34,938 nucleotides of DNA from positions 1 to 34,938 of the IMG/VR virus record IMGVR_UViG_3300025687_000158; one strand, 5' to 3'. Shown piece by piece: positions 9,601 to 17,610 of this stretch. The stretch comes from a virus. The notes under the pieces were generated by a model. It made no database searches, was not told the origin of the DNA, and saw only the letters and a list, made by a program, of their open reading frames with translations. Positions within the stretch are counted from its first letter, which is position 1; each line of letters begins with the position of its first letter. The position numbers and the translations under genes were made by a program.

Positions 9601-11298
9601 TCAATTGAAACCCTAAGTGACTGTAGCCCAAACGAATCAACAGGAGGATCATATTCCTATAAGAACTCTGTGATGCAAGGCTCTATAAGTTTCTCATCTT
9701 CACAGTGGGAACCTGCGGTTAATGCATATTTAATACAAGGAATTCCTGATGCCTTTGGAAATCCTACGCGGTTTATTAGAGACATAACGATTGGGGCGGA
9801 TGGTCAATTTAATAACATAAAATTTCAAATTAGTGGATTTGAGTATGAAATTAGTGGAATCAGTAGAATATTAAACGATAATAAATTGTATGCAACCACT
9901 ATAACTAAAACACCATTGCCTAGTGGTACTATTATCCCGATTACATTACCTGATCCAACTGTACCTGCAATATCATTAAAAAGAGCAACCTATAATATAG
10001 TTGGTGGTGGATTTAATGAGTATTTGCAAACATTGGATAATGTAAGTTTTGCTGCAATACTTGGAGCGGTTAATGATGGAAATCCTGATATCATATATGA
10101 AACTATTGACAAAAATGGTAAACAGAAACTTAATAGTGATGGGAGTCTTTCTATGACATTTGCTGTTGAACTAAGGGCACAAGATGATATTCTTAAATCA
10201 ACTTATATTGGTGTTTTACCAGATCCTAATAAACCAACGGTCTTTAACTTAACCGATATTATTGGATATGATCTATCATTGCAAAGAAAGCCTAGAATTA
10301 ATCCAATAGGTAGACATTCAGGTTGGTATGAACCTATTTCAAGACAGGTATTATTTTATAAAGATCCATATTCTAATATTGACTTTACTACATCATATAC
10401 AGGAAGTACAGGAAACACAGGAAGCACTGCGTATTCAAACGTGCCTGATGAAGCGTACAAGTTCAAGGTATTTAATCTATGTAGATATGCAAATGCAGAA
10501 TTTAATAGTACATATGCCAATTTTGGTTTGCTGAAGAATTTCTTTTATCATAAAGTTAATCAAGAAGACCCTTCTTCTGTGTTAGAACTTTCTACTAACT
10601 CTGCATACTTAAGCCTATATCCTTTAATTAATGAAGTAGGTATTGACTATAAAGACTTCTACATATTTTCTTCAAACTGGGAGCCTGGTTATTTTACTAA
10701 AAGTATTGATAAGAATAAGATACAAAGTATAATTGGTACTAGATCAATGACAGAGAAAAAGTCCTTCTTTGGTTCTAAGTATCTAAAAGTTCCACAACAG
10801 ATAACACTAGAAACTTTTGTACCTAGTGAATTCTTTAGAGATGCAATAAATGACCCTTCTCTTATAGATGGTACATTTATGTATGAAGAAGATCAAGCTA
10901 ACACTAGGTTTTACTTATTCATACAAAAAAGATTAACAGAGTATCTATTTGATCAAATAAAACCTAAATTTGAAGAATATGTTAATCCTGACTTTGGTTT
11001 TGGAAATACCGAAACATTAGATGATGATGTTAACCAGTATATTGAAAAGAATATTTTAAAACTATACAAAGTAGGTTCTGTTAATTTTTATGTTAGGAAT
11101 AGTAGAGAAAATATTCCACCTACTTATACAACAGCTGAACTTACTAATGCAGAAAAGTCTTCAGCTGGTCTTTCAATAGAAAATAATATATCATCTAAAA
11201 TACTTAATACTAATCCGTTTGATTTAAGGCTAATATATAACAAAAGGACTGGATTTTCTGAATCATTTGGGTTTAGTGTAACTTTAGTTAAAAAATAA
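6622..11298 (+). CDS. Giant virion structural protein (1558 aa)
   Basis: The longest protein of the window, 1558 residues, rich in Asn, Phe, Tyr, Asp and Ser, with no signal peptide or membrane segment. The start M-A-E-P-L-L-D-K-A-S-Y is preceded by an inverted repeat and a late-promoter-like element. Two short collagen-like insertions are visible: T-G-V-T-G-V-T-G-V at residues 685-693 and T-G-S-T-G-N-T-G-S-T at 1260-1269. They look like flexible linkers or surface loops between domains. No T4 homologue was recognised; a baseplate or tail-fibre-network protein is the most likely role, given that it lies between the 1285-aa structural protein and a collagen-containing fibre-like protein. The C-terminal 300 residues are rich in aromatic and charged residues. 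Confidence 0.6.
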   Translation: MAEPLLDKASYSLLRTNPKLTGNVKLVSNGNDLYLESFSSNSQLSSSSFKAFKIDGTQTYDIDVYNFFQRGKFPTDLAYEVFQEFQDVSVLSSYNRQYEMFYSAGTRSVASDAYSENLGMLAPLWLNQKIPNYFVIFRLDNPSAVNNTDAAVPNEDEILAQTPEKFKEFVLQNCTAIKTFDLSENSKLGAYIRRYRNKEGFPKAPLTVSWRKDEPITWNGISYKKGGFTSSGSFSYDGLVTQDATIIQNEYFFTQGFERNGILLANLINFEFLFSDPDAEDYSINRYFGLYVNEIEEGLFDISGEGFYKNTEKTQLPKIKTITEVSQYLNTPFELTNRNGILLFLDPTKTTEITGLPTPQRVSETDSIFYVKDKDDQFHTIKKGSRWGTNQIRLFDKKIDISKLAGYKNPDTFANAQVINKAGSANSYVKVLGELPVGTTLKFYDGPNLIGQVAANESLTNGPGTSFEAFFNPNGTPEEIARAIRKAISFGINIDKRFFIATINKDTVYFTSRFFGSRFNRLKLNINWSEYSQIEGNLVSYPETSFQNETTNFVGGNDKTNSLLKVAAGDQLRFVKGNYVKTKAGYALISDWVPYLEEPIFDGNGNQLGYTDVDKYVIVTVDDNQIDLTRSGQVSLYSDYRPSFGRFSFFGVRDFDFDFYSDLYSELGELNYEIAEYNQSDGISTGVTGVTGVPSTSYFGVSEWEDIREFYDSGGFSNLIGLLKESDPDVTFDIAISSEYQRLEENYLKEQAVASRVIPYINKWGWYNGGTDVRNHPYRLNLSMAFGTDNFAPSKWATGRSPQGFSHEWYYLSEFPPYFTDDAIKSSWSYFDNAPSDNAIDSNGNIVPGTFQRTDINYFNEYFITDRFTTGGTINLINRQLRYGRFTGGDRENFAEAFLRGVRIIIKPKSNGEEKPNFNAKRLSYIRDARFNDYRFSVMLVPNAPDKPKKQIKFIKNEKWKTVTMLIFVSFDNDCINGGAPIIDRTSLYSMKSSIETLSDCSPNESTGGSYSYKNSVMQGSISFSSSQWEPAVNAYLIQGIPDAFGNPTRFIRDITIGADGQFNNIKFQISGFEYEISGISRILNDNKLYATTITKTPLPSGTIIPITLPDPTVPAISLKRATYNIVGGGFNEYLQTLDNVSFAAILGAVNDGNPDIIYETIDKNGKQKLNSDGSLSMTFAVELRAQDDILKSTYIGVLPDPNKPTVFNLTDIIGYDLSLQRKPRINPIGRHSGWYEPISRQVLFYKDPYSNIDFTTSYTGSTGNTGSTAYSNVPDEAYKFKVFNLCRYANAEFNSTYANFGLLKNFFYHKVNQEDPSSVLELSTNSAYLSLYPLINEVGIDYKDFYIFSSNWEPGYFTKSIDKNKIQSIIGTRSMTEKKSFFGSKYLKVPQQITLETFVPSEFFRDAINDPSLIDGTFMYEEDQANTRFYLFIQKRLTEYLFDQIKPKFEEYVNPDFGFGNTETLDDDVNQYIEKNILKLYKVGSVNFYVRNSRENIPPTYTTAELTNAEKSSAGLSIENNISSKILNTNPFDLRLIYNKRTGFSESFGFSVTLVKK

Positions 11299-11301
11299 AT
11301 A
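11294..11301 (+). promoter_or_regulatory. Late-promoter-like element AATAAATA
   Basis: AATAAATA overlaps the TAA stop of the 1558-aa gene. It ends only 5 bases before the ATG at 11307, so a transcript from it would be nearly leaderless. AGAGGA just before the ATG could serve as a Shine-Dalgarno in read-through mRNA. A chance match built on the stop codon is possible. Confidence 0.25.
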
Positions 11302-11306
11302 GAGGA

Positions 11307-13637
11307 ATGCCGATTACTATACAAGAACTGCTAGCATCTGACACGATATCACAGGCGGTTGATAAGATTAATTTTAATTTTGACCAGCTTATATTGAATG
11401 GTGGTGGACCTGCTGGCCCTGTTGGACCAAACGGCCCAACTGGTCCAATAGGAGGAAGAGGTGTTAGAGGAAGTAAATGGTTTGAAGATCCTAATGCAGC
11501 TGCAACAGATCCTAATACTCTTATCTTTGCTGATATTGCATCTGGTGACTATTACTTAGATGCTGATGGGCAGGTATGGGAATATAATGGAACTATATGG
11601 GTAATTACCACTGTTGATTTAACCGGACCTCAAGGTATTCCAGGGGCATCTGACGGTTTTCAATTCTTTGGAGGTTTCCCTGGTGGGGCTGCTGCTGGTA
11701 ATGATAACGTTGCTTATCCAACTGTTATGCCAGGTGGTATTGCAAGTGGAGCAGATCAGTTAACCAATGAAGCAGTACCTTCTCTTTTAATTGCAGGTAT
11801 TCCACAAAATGCACCGGCTACCCCAGGTATAACTTATACTAATGCTTTCCAAATTAGTACTGCGATGATGGAAGATTTAGATTCTTCGGTTGTTAGTACT
11901 ATTATACATCAAAAGGATAGCGCCGCAAGTGCTATTAAATTTATGGGGGGTGGGGCTGTAGCTGCTGAAAATTTTGAACAGGATGATGTTACACTATTAT
12001 CAGAAATTAAACTAACCGACGATGATGCTCTTAGCATAAATGTTATTAAACCTGCAACATCCCCAACAGTTATTAGCAATCTAATTGGATTTAGCCTAAA
12101 TACCACTAGAAGAGGTCAATCGTTTAGGGCAGGTAAACAGATTAATATTGAATCTGGTACTGATTCTGTTTTTTCTGGTGTATCTACTGAAAACTCTGAT
12201 GTCACAATAACGGTTAACACGAGTAATGCTGCTAATCCTGGTAAGTTTTCGGTAGCGTCTACTGCAGTGGGTTCTTCTGCTAGTTTTGAATTAGGTGGAA
12301 ATATTTCATCTATAACAACAACTACTAATACAGGTAGGATTACAGGTGCTGCTGATAGAATCAGATTTGTTGCTGCCAATACAGTTGATATAAGAAATGG
12401 AAATAATTATGTTTCAGTTGAGCCTAGTAAAGTTGAAATTAGTGTACCAGGAAATGACATTTACCTATTAGGAAATGGTGGTGATATCTTTGTTGATGCT
12501 GGTATTGGTGGAGCGGTGGAGCTTAATGGTAATGGTTTAACTTTTGACGCCACGGCTACTATTGTTGGAACGGCACCTTCTATACAATTAACTGCGGCTG
12601 ATGTACTTACTCTACAAGGTGCCCCCACAGATGTACATAAAATTACTTTAGACAATACCGCTGTTACTACAGGTGGTGCTAAGTTCCAAGGTAACATTGT
12701 TTGGAGAGCAAGCGGTTTATCTACAAACGCAGGACCTATAGGTCATCGTAGTATTTTTATACAAAAAGAAGGGAGTATAACCCAGTCACCAGTTTTTATA
12801 CAAGCAGTGGATGCGGGGTCATCGAGTTTCTATGGATTGGTTGTTTCTACTTCCATGACAAGAGGAGGCTTTTATAGCAGCGCTTATAACTCTACCGTGG
12901 TTCATAATACAGGTGTAGTGATAGATGGTAATTCTGCTAATACTGGTATTGAAGGTTTTAAACTTGATGCAGCAGATAGTATTAGCGCCAGGGATCATAC
13001 TCAATTTCATGCGCAGCGTGATAGGACATCGATTGGAAATAGACTTCAATATGTTAGGAGATCATTGGTTGTTAATCCGTGTACTGATGGATTGTCCTCT
13101 GGACTAGGTTTTACTGTACCTACTTCACATATGGATGCAACGTATCTTGATATCCAATTTGCTAATTTTGGCTTTTCCCCCGCGTCCCCTGCTGTATCAG
13201 ATGATTTTTTTAATGTCTATTTGCCTGATGGTGAGTATGAAGGACAAAAACTTATTTTACATATAACGGCCGCGCCAGGTATTTACGCCGATTTGACTTT
13301 AGGCTCTTTTAGATGGCCGAGCACGTCTGGATCAGGTGGCCAAATAGGTATTTACGTAAAGGCCAATGCAGCCGGATTATCAACATCTTATACAAAGATT
13401 GGTCAAATGATCATAGGCAAACCTAATATTAACCCTAGAGTAGGTTCTGAATTTTTAGCCGAGCTTGTCTGGATTGGTCGAACATACCAAACAGTTGAAA
13501 CTGGCATAAGTGGAGGTGGGTTATTCTCTGTTGATCGATATCATACAATGGGATGGGTTATGGTAAGTGGCCCTGGCATACTTAGTGCTGTGGGTGGGCA
13601 ATTCCAGGCGATTGAAAATTCACAAACATATTCTTAA
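11307..13637 (+). CDS. Fibre-like protein with collagen-like segment (776 aa)
   Basis: The N-terminus (I-T-I-Q-E-L-L-A-S-D-T-I-S, then D-K-I-N-F-N-F-D-Q-L) is followed at residues 32-55 by a collagen-like run with Pro (G-P-A-G-P-V-G-P-N-G-P-T-G-P-I-G) and a shorter one near 106-115 (G-P-Q-G-I-P-G). This is typical of trimeric phage fibre or baseplate-attached proteins. Residues 120-480 are beta-rich with many Gly, Thr, Ser, Asn and Val, consistent with a beta-helix or repeated beta strands. The C-terminal 300 residues include H-R-S-I-F-I-Q-K and end W-V-M-V-S-G-P-G-I-L-S, which may be a receptor-binding or chaperone-like tip. Next to the membrane and coiled-coil genes downstream. Family assignment is by pattern only. 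Confidence 0.6.
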   Translation: MPITIQELLASDTISQAVDKINFNFDQLILNGGGPAGPVGPNGPTGPIGGRGVRGSKWFEDPNAAATDPNTLIFADIASGDYYLDADGQVWEYNGTIWVITTVDLTGPQGIPGASDGFQFFGGFPGGAAAGNDNVAYPTVMPGGIASGADQLTNEAVPSLLIAGIPQNAPATPGITYTNAFQISTAMMEDLDSSVVSTIIHQKDSAASAIKFMGGGAVAAENFEQDDVTLLSEIKLTDDDALSINVIKPATSPTVISNLIGFSLNTTRRGQSFRAGKQINIESGTDSVFSGVSTENSDVTITVNTSNAANPGKFSVASTAVGSSASFELGGNISSITTTTNTGRITGAADRIRFVAANTVDIRNGNNYVSVEPSKVEISVPGNDIYLLGNGGDIFVDAGIGGAVELNGNGLTFDATATIVGTAPSIQLTAADVLTLQGAPTDVHKITLDNTAVTTGGAKFQGNIVWRASGLSTNAGPIGHRSIFIQKEGSITQSPVFIQAVDAGSSSFYGLVVSTSMTRGGFYSSAYNSTVVHNTGVVIDGNSANTGIEGFKLDAADSISARDHTQFHAQRDRTSIGNRLQYVRRSLVVNPCTDGLSSGLGFTVPTSHMDATYLDIQFANFGFSPASPAVSDDFFNVYLPDGEYEGQKLILHITAAPGIYADLTLGSFRWPSTSGSGGQIGIYVKANAAGLSTSYTKIGQMIIGKPNINPRVGSEFLAELVWIGRTYQTVETGISGGGLFSVDRYHTMGWVMVSGPGILSAVGGQFQAIENSQTYS

Positions 13638-13647
13638 TAGTTAAGGA

Positions 13648-13890
13648 ATGAATACAGAAGATAGAAAAGAACTTAAGAACTTTGTAGATCGTTACAAAGA
13701 AATTGAAACCTCAATTGACCTAATGCAGAAAAGCATTGAAAGTCTTGCAGAGAAAAGAGATGGTTTATTTGATGAATTGGAAACACTTAAAGTAAAGGAA
13801 GAGCAATTCATGAAAAGAATTGTTGAAAAATATGGAGCTAGCGAAGTTACACCACATAAGCTATTACAACTCTATGAAGAAGGCATATGA
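13648..13890 (+). CDS. Small coiled-coil protein (80 aa)
   Basis: An 80-residue, highly charged protein, almost entirely helical by composition. Leu, Ile and Met fall at heptad spacing (F-V-D-R-Y-K-E-I-E-T-S-I-D-L-M, then I-E-S-L-A-E-K-R-D-G-L-F-D-E-L-E-T-L-K), so a two-stranded coiled coil is likely. AAGGA lies directly before the ATG. Its last four bases overlap the ATG of the next gene (ATGA), so the two are probably translationally coupled and may work together. No known family was recognised. Confidence 0.6.
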   Translation: MNTEDRKELKNFVDRYKEIETSIDLMQKSIESLAEKRDGLFDELETLKVKEEQFMKRIVEKYGASEVTPHKLLQLYEEGI

Positions 13891-14657
13891 TAGTTATTAA
13901 AAACATATTAGCGTTTTTAACGGATCCCAAAAATACTAGAATGCTACTATTAGGTGGCATTGTTGTATTGGTGATGCTACTTCTTAGACAGTGCCAAGCT
14001 ACCCAAGAAGCACAAGGTGAGGCCGATAGAATAAGTAATAATTGGAAAGCTTCTCTTGATGAAATTGAAAACTATATTAACGAAAAGGGTAATACTGAGG
14101 CTGAAATACTAGCTCTTACTTTAACGTTAGATGAAGTTAAAGATGAACTTGATTTTGAGAAATCAAAGCCACCTGTTACTGTTATTAAGTATAGAACCGA
14201 AATTGTTGAAAAAATTGTAGAAGTTCCTGTAGAGGTTAAAGATACGATCATAGGAAACTTTAATTCTGCTCTTACTATTAATCAAGAAAATAGTTGGTCA
14301 AATAGTTCGAGAAAAATTGGAGTACAAGTTCCATATAATGCAATAGGTGATTCTTTAGTTTTTGGAAATGCAACTATTGACCTGAGACAGAATATTTGGT
14401 TAACTGCATCAATTTTAAGAGATAAGAAAACTAAAGAAGTATTTGTAAATCTTGAAACAGATTATCCTGGTACTACATTTAATAATGCACAGGGTATTAT
14501 GATTGACCCTAAGAGTTCAGGTTTTAGAGATTTGCAATTTCAAAATAGAAAGCCTTTTGGTATAGGTGTTCAATTAGGATTTGGTCTAAGCGGTAATACA
14601 GTAGGACCTTATGTAGGTATTGGAATAAACTATACACCAAAGTTTTTACAATGGTAA
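13887..14657 (+). CDS. Membrane-anchored protein, DUF6808-like
   Basis: A 256-residue protein with one N-terminal membrane segment (residues about 19-34: M-L-L-L-G-G-I-V-V-L-V-M-L-L-L), followed by R-Q-C, a charged helical stretch to about residue 95, and a beta-rich C-terminal half. The end has the alternating Gly/aromatic pattern F-G-I-G-V-Q-L-G-F-G-L-S-G and P-Y-V-G-I-G-I-N-Y-T-P. This arrangement (N-terminal TM, coiled coil, Gly-rich beta C-terminus) is what I recall for DUF6808-type proteins of Bacteroidota phages, which is the best host hint here. Orientation is probably N-in with the rest outside the inner membrane. A spanin-like or ejection-related role is possible but unproven; it is coupled to the 80-aa coiled-coil gene. 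Confidence 0.55.
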   Translation: MIVIKNILAFLTDPKNTRMLLLGGIVVLVMLLLRQCQATQEAQGEADRISNNWKASLDEIENYINEKGNTEAEILALTLTLDEVKDELDFEKSKPPVTVIKYRTEIVEKIVEVPVEVKDTIIGNFNSALTINQENSWSNSSRKIGVQVPYNAIGDSLVFGNATIDLRQNIWLTASILRDKKTKEVFVNLETDYPGTTFNNAQGIMIDPKSSGFRDLQFQNRKPFGIGVQLGFGLSGNTVGPYVGIGINYTPKFLQW

Positions 14658-14664
14658 ATAAATA
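14657..14664 (+). promoter_or_regulatory. Late-promoter-like element AATAAATA
   Basis: AATAAATA begins at the last base of the stop codon of the membrane protein gene and ends 6 bases before the ATG at 14671. It belongs to the recurring junction octamer of this window. The short distance would give an almost leaderless mRNA for the next gene. Confidence 0.3.
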
Positions 14665-14670
14665 GAATAG

Positions 14671-16047
14671 ATGGAATCCTCTAGATTTATACAAATAACA
14701 CCGGAAATTTTGATTGAGTATGTTTATACCGATCAAACAAATCCAAGTACATTTAATACATTTACATACCCTATTGAAATTATGAGGGATGGTCATACCG
14801 GTGGTTCTTATATGTTTAATACAGATTCTGTTTCGGCTACCATGGGTAACTATAGGGATATATCGGCGGTTGCTCTTAATAGTGCAAAAAGTCAATATGT
14901 GCTATTAGATACCAGTGTAGGTGTACCTTATAACGATTATGATCCGGAATTAACGGATAGCACAAACCTATTACAAAACTTTTCGCCTTTCCTTGATATT
15001 GAATACGACAGAATAAGAGTACACTTTATAGCGGGATTTAATTTTGAGGGCTTTGATGGTTATGTGTTTAATGTAGCTGTACCAAGAAGGGATGGAGTTG
15101 CTATAAATCTATCATCTATTACTTATCTTAAAACTGACACCCCGGTATTTAATCCTGACCCTTTACTTATTGCTGATAAGTTATTCTCAACTTATATTGA
15201 GTGGAGAGTACCTGCTTTGTACTATATGAATAATAGCTTTAGTACAGGTGATCCTAATGGATTAGGATATAGATTAACAGAAGGACAAGGATTTAGAGGT
15301 ACTCCTACTATAAATTTACAGGTATTAGGAATATCTGAAACCTTAGTTGATAACGGCTATAACTTCTATAGTGTAAGAGAGCTTAATGCTGTTGATATTT
15401 TAAGTAGAGATATTTATGATAATCTTTATGCTGAGGTGGTTGAATCCAGCGTAGGAGATTACTTTGAATTGACCGGTGTTGTTACGGGTTCTTCACTATC
15501 TAATTTTATTGCCCAGCTTAATTCTACTGGTGGAGATTACATGATATTTCATGAAATTACTGTTAGCGAACAGCTAGGAAGTATATTTGAACAATCAAGC
15601 AATCAGATCATATCACAGACTACTGATTTTGATGAACCTATTTTATTTAGACCGATTATTCTTAATAGTTCTATAGCAACATCTTTTGCGATTAATTATA
15701 CACTAAGACTCTATAATCGTGCTGATAGTACACAAATTATTAAAAATGCTAGATTAGTGTCAACTGATGTTAGAAAATATGGCAGAAGACTTATGAAAAT
15801 TAATTTAGGTGTGGTACCTACCGTTGCAAATGTAGTAAACCAAGTATCAGCTGATGATGGTAGAAACATTATTGTATCAACAGGTTCTTCTGTGAGTTCT
15901 TCTAATAACAGTGCGAATACCTCTGAGCAGATAGCAGAAAAATTGGTTGTTAAAACTAAGTATGTTACTACCTTTAGAGATAGAATAAACATAAAGGCAT
16001 CAATTTCACCAGTCAAAATTCAAAATGTAACAGATGACGGCAATTAA
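14671..16047 (+). CDS. Virion structural protein, probably baseplate (458 aa)
   Basis: A 458-residue protein with no membrane segment. The N-terminus (F-I-Q-I-T-P-E-I-L-I-E-Y-V-Y) is followed by a mostly beta pattern with many Asp, Asn, Ser and Thr. Residues 370-415 are low-complexity Ser/Asn/Thr (S-S-V-S-S-S-N-N-S-A-N-T), a likely linker before a last segment containing V-K-T-K-Y-V-T-T-F-R-D-R-I-N-I. It overlaps the next gene by 14 bases. I do not recognise a named family. Its place among tail genes, directly before the coiled-coil and tail-tube-like proteins, suggests a baseplate or tail-end protein. Confidence 0.5.
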   Translation: MESSRFIQITPEILIEYVYTDQTNPSTFNTFTYPIEIMRDGHTGGSYMFNTDSVSATMGNYRDISAVALNSAKSQYVLLDTSVGVPYNDYDPELTDSTNLLQNFSPFLDIEYDRIRVHFIAGFNFEGFDGYVFNVAVPRRDGVAINLSSITYLKTDTPVFNPDPLLIADKLFSTYIEWRVPALYYMNNSFSTGDPNGLGYRLTEGQGFRGTPTINLQVLGISETLVDNGYNFYSVRELNAVDILSRDIYDNLYAEVVESSVGDYFELTGVVTGSSLSNFIAQLNSTGGDYMIFHEITVSEQLGSIFEQSSNQIISQTTDFDEPILFRPIILNSSIATSFAINYTLRLYNRADSTQIIKNARLVSTDVRKYGRRLMKINLGVVPTVANVVNQVSADDGRNIIVSTGSSVSSSNNSANTSEQIAEKLVVKTKYVTTFRDRINIKASISPVKIQNVTDDGN

Positions 16048-17002
16048 TACTAACATACCATTATCCGAAAAGGAAACCACGATTTATAAAAAGTTTAAAT
16101 CATTAGCTGTAAATGAAGAGCCTAAACTTCAAGGGGACGGTGTGATTAAGATATCACCGTTTGATGACTATTTTATTTTTACTCTATATAATGAAATTGA
16201 CGGAGAAAATGTACCTATTGATTTGAGCAATGTAGGCACTCTCTTTATGGTATTCGTTGGGGCTAATGATGAAATAAGAATTCCTAATTATACAAATGTC
16301 CAAGATATTGATATGTCAGCTGGGCAGGTATTATTTAAAGTAGATAAAGAAAATTCAAAAAAAGTTTTAGCATTAGACAATAAGAACTTCTATATCTCCA
16401 CAATGATGATTGATGAAAATGGAGAATCTGATGAATCTGTAGTATACACTGGTACATTTCTTTCAATTGATGAGGCTTCAAAAAAATCATCAACCCAGGA
16501 AATAGAAGATCTAAGAATTCAATATTCTAAAGAACTTGCTTCATATAAAGAACAGATAGATTCTCTTAATACTCAAATCGCAGAACTTATACAGGTAAAT
16601 GAAGAGCAGACTACAGTCATAAATGGATTAACTGTAAGTAATACTAATTTGACAGATGAGGTTGCAAGATTAAGTGAAGCGTTAGGAGATGCTAAAGCTG
16701 AGGCTGTATTAGCAGAAGCCAGAGCTGCGCAAAAAGCAGAAGAAATTAATAGGTTAAGACAGCAACAAGTTCAAGCAATACAGACTGCAAGTTCTGGCAG
16801 TTCAGGAATTGGCGGTGTTAGGAAAAAGTATTATTACCAGACGGCTGCCGAAAATTTAAGACAGAATGCACCAGGCGTAACACCGGTTACTTCTGCTAAG
16901 GCAGGTGTTTCTACTACCTTTACTCCAGCTTCGCAATCACCTTCAACTGTTATTAAGCAATCAAGGGATTTTGATACTAACGGAAATATAAGCGCGGTAT
17001 AA
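16034..17002 (+). CDS. Structural protein with beta head and long coiled coil (322 aa)
   Basis: Three parts are visible. Residues 1-150 look like a beta-sandwich domain (I-S-P-F-D-D-Y-F-I-F-T-L-Y, then G-T-L-F-M-V-F-V-G and F-Y-I-S-T-M-M-I-D). Residues about 154-249 form a long coiled coil (I-A-E-L-I-Q-V-N-E-E-Q, then A-E-A-R-A-A-Q-K-A-E-E-I-N-R-L-R). The rest is Ser/Thr/Gln/Pro-rich and probably flexible. This looks like an oligomeric tail or baseplate connector; the beta domain plus coiled coil recalls upper-baseplate proteins of siphophages, but that is only a shape comparison. It overlaps both neighbours: 14 bases upstream and one base (TAATG) downstream. Confidence 0.5.
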   Translation: MTAINTNIPLSEKETTIYKKFKSLAVNEEPKLQGDGVIKISPFDDYFIFTLYNEIDGENVPIDLSNVGTLFMVFVGANDEIRIPNYTNVQDIDMSAGQVLFKVDKENSKKVLALDNKNFYISTMMIDENGESDESVVYTGTFLSIDEASKKSSTQEIEDLRIQYSKELASYKEQIDSLNTQIAELIQVNEEQTTVINGLTVSNTNLTDEVARLSEALGDAKAEAVLAEARAAQKAEEINRLRQQQVQAIQTASSGSSGIGGVRKKYYYQTAAENLRQNAPGVTPVTSAKAGVSTTFTPASQSPSTVIKQSRDFDTNGNISAV

Positions 17003-17556
17003 TGTTATTAAGTGCAAGAAATAATCAGTTTAGGTTTACATTTCCTAGAAACTTTATTCCTACCCCTATTGCAGATAAGTATAGGCCATATCTAAATAGG
17101 ATGCCAGGTGGATTAATTAAGGAACCTATTGACTTTTTTAATTATGGAATTCAATCTTTGAACTTGCCAGGCCCTAGCTTTGATCCAACTACACAAAATG
17201 ACTTTCCTGGTAATACAAGAAGATTTAGAAGTAGTTTACCAAAACAAGAATTATTTGATAAATCCTTGACGGTTACTATGCAGGCATTTGATGGGTGGAT
17301 TAATTATTGGATGGCTGTTGAAACTTTTGATTACTACTATTCATTAAGTGGAAAGAGTCCATTCTTACCACCAGGACCTGGGATCCAAATGATGGATGGA
17401 GAGGGAAATATTTTTGTTACAATTCAATTAAAGGAAATGATTATGACAAGCGTAGGTTCATTAGACCTTAACTTTTCAAGTAATACTATTGAGTTTCAAA
17501 CCTTTGATATTGAGTTCTCATATAACATACTAGAGGTAGACGTAAACCTTAGCTAA
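17002..17556 (+). CDS. Tail tube-fold protein (gp19/gp54-like)
   Basis: A 184-residue protein whose length and C-terminal half fit the T4 tail tube family (gp19, 163 aa; gp54 tube initiator has a related fold). The relevant pattern is G-N-I-F-V-T-I-Q-L-K-E-M, then S-L-D-L-N-F-S-S-N-T-I-E-F-Q-T-F-D-I-E-F-S-Y: a strand pair ending in a beta strand with aromatic residues, as at the end of tube proteins. An aromatic middle part (W-I-N-Y-W-M-A-V-E-T-F-D-Y-Y) is also typical. The start overlaps the previous stop (TAATG). Since a major tube gene is normally beside the sheath gene, which is not in this window, a baseplate-proximal tube or tube-initiator role is equally likely. Confidence 0.5.
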   Translation: MLLSARNNQFRFTFPRNFIPTPIADKYRPYLNRMPGGLIKEPIDFFNYGIQSLNLPGPSFDPTTQNDFPGNTRRFRSSLPKQELFDKSLTVTMQAFDGWINYWMAVETFDYYYSLSGKSPFLPPGPGIQMMDGEGNIFVTIQLKEMIMTSVGSLDLNFSSNTIEFQTFDIEFSYNILEVDVNLS

Positions 17557-17563
17557 TATATAA
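17554..17563 (+). promoter_or_regulatory. Candidate promoter element TAATATATAA
   Basis: TAATATATAA starts just after the tail gene's C-terminal codons, overlaps its stop codon and lies 17 bases before the ATG at 17581; AAGGA (17571-17575) is the likely ribosome binding site. Related ATATATAA sequences precede three other gene groups (18965, 23282, 26211). The motif also occurs inside at least one gene (11231-11240), so specificity is uncertain. Confidence 0.3.
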
Positions 17564-17580
17564 CTAAAATAAGGAAGTAA

Positions 17581-17610
17581 ATGAAAACCTTTAAAGACTA
17601 TTTAACAGAG
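17581..17610 (+). other. Capsid targeting sequence-like N-terminal peptide
   Basis: Encodes MKTFKDYLTE. Compared with T4 IPI/IPIII MKTYQEFIAE, identical or conservative residues occur at M1, K2, T3, F/Y4, K/Q5, D/E6, Y/F7, L/I8 and E10. The cut by a gp21-like protease would follow E10. Confidence 0.6.

Noticed and set aside
11231-11240. TAATATATAA similar to the candidate promoter at 17554
   Set aside because: It is inside the end of the 1558-aa gene, about 65 bases before the next ATG. Possible promoter, but coding constraint and AT richness explain it equally well.
14524-14895. 123-aa reverse-strand frame
   Set aside because: It crosses the junction of two well-supported + strand genes, has no initiation signal and a composition unlike the proteins of the window.
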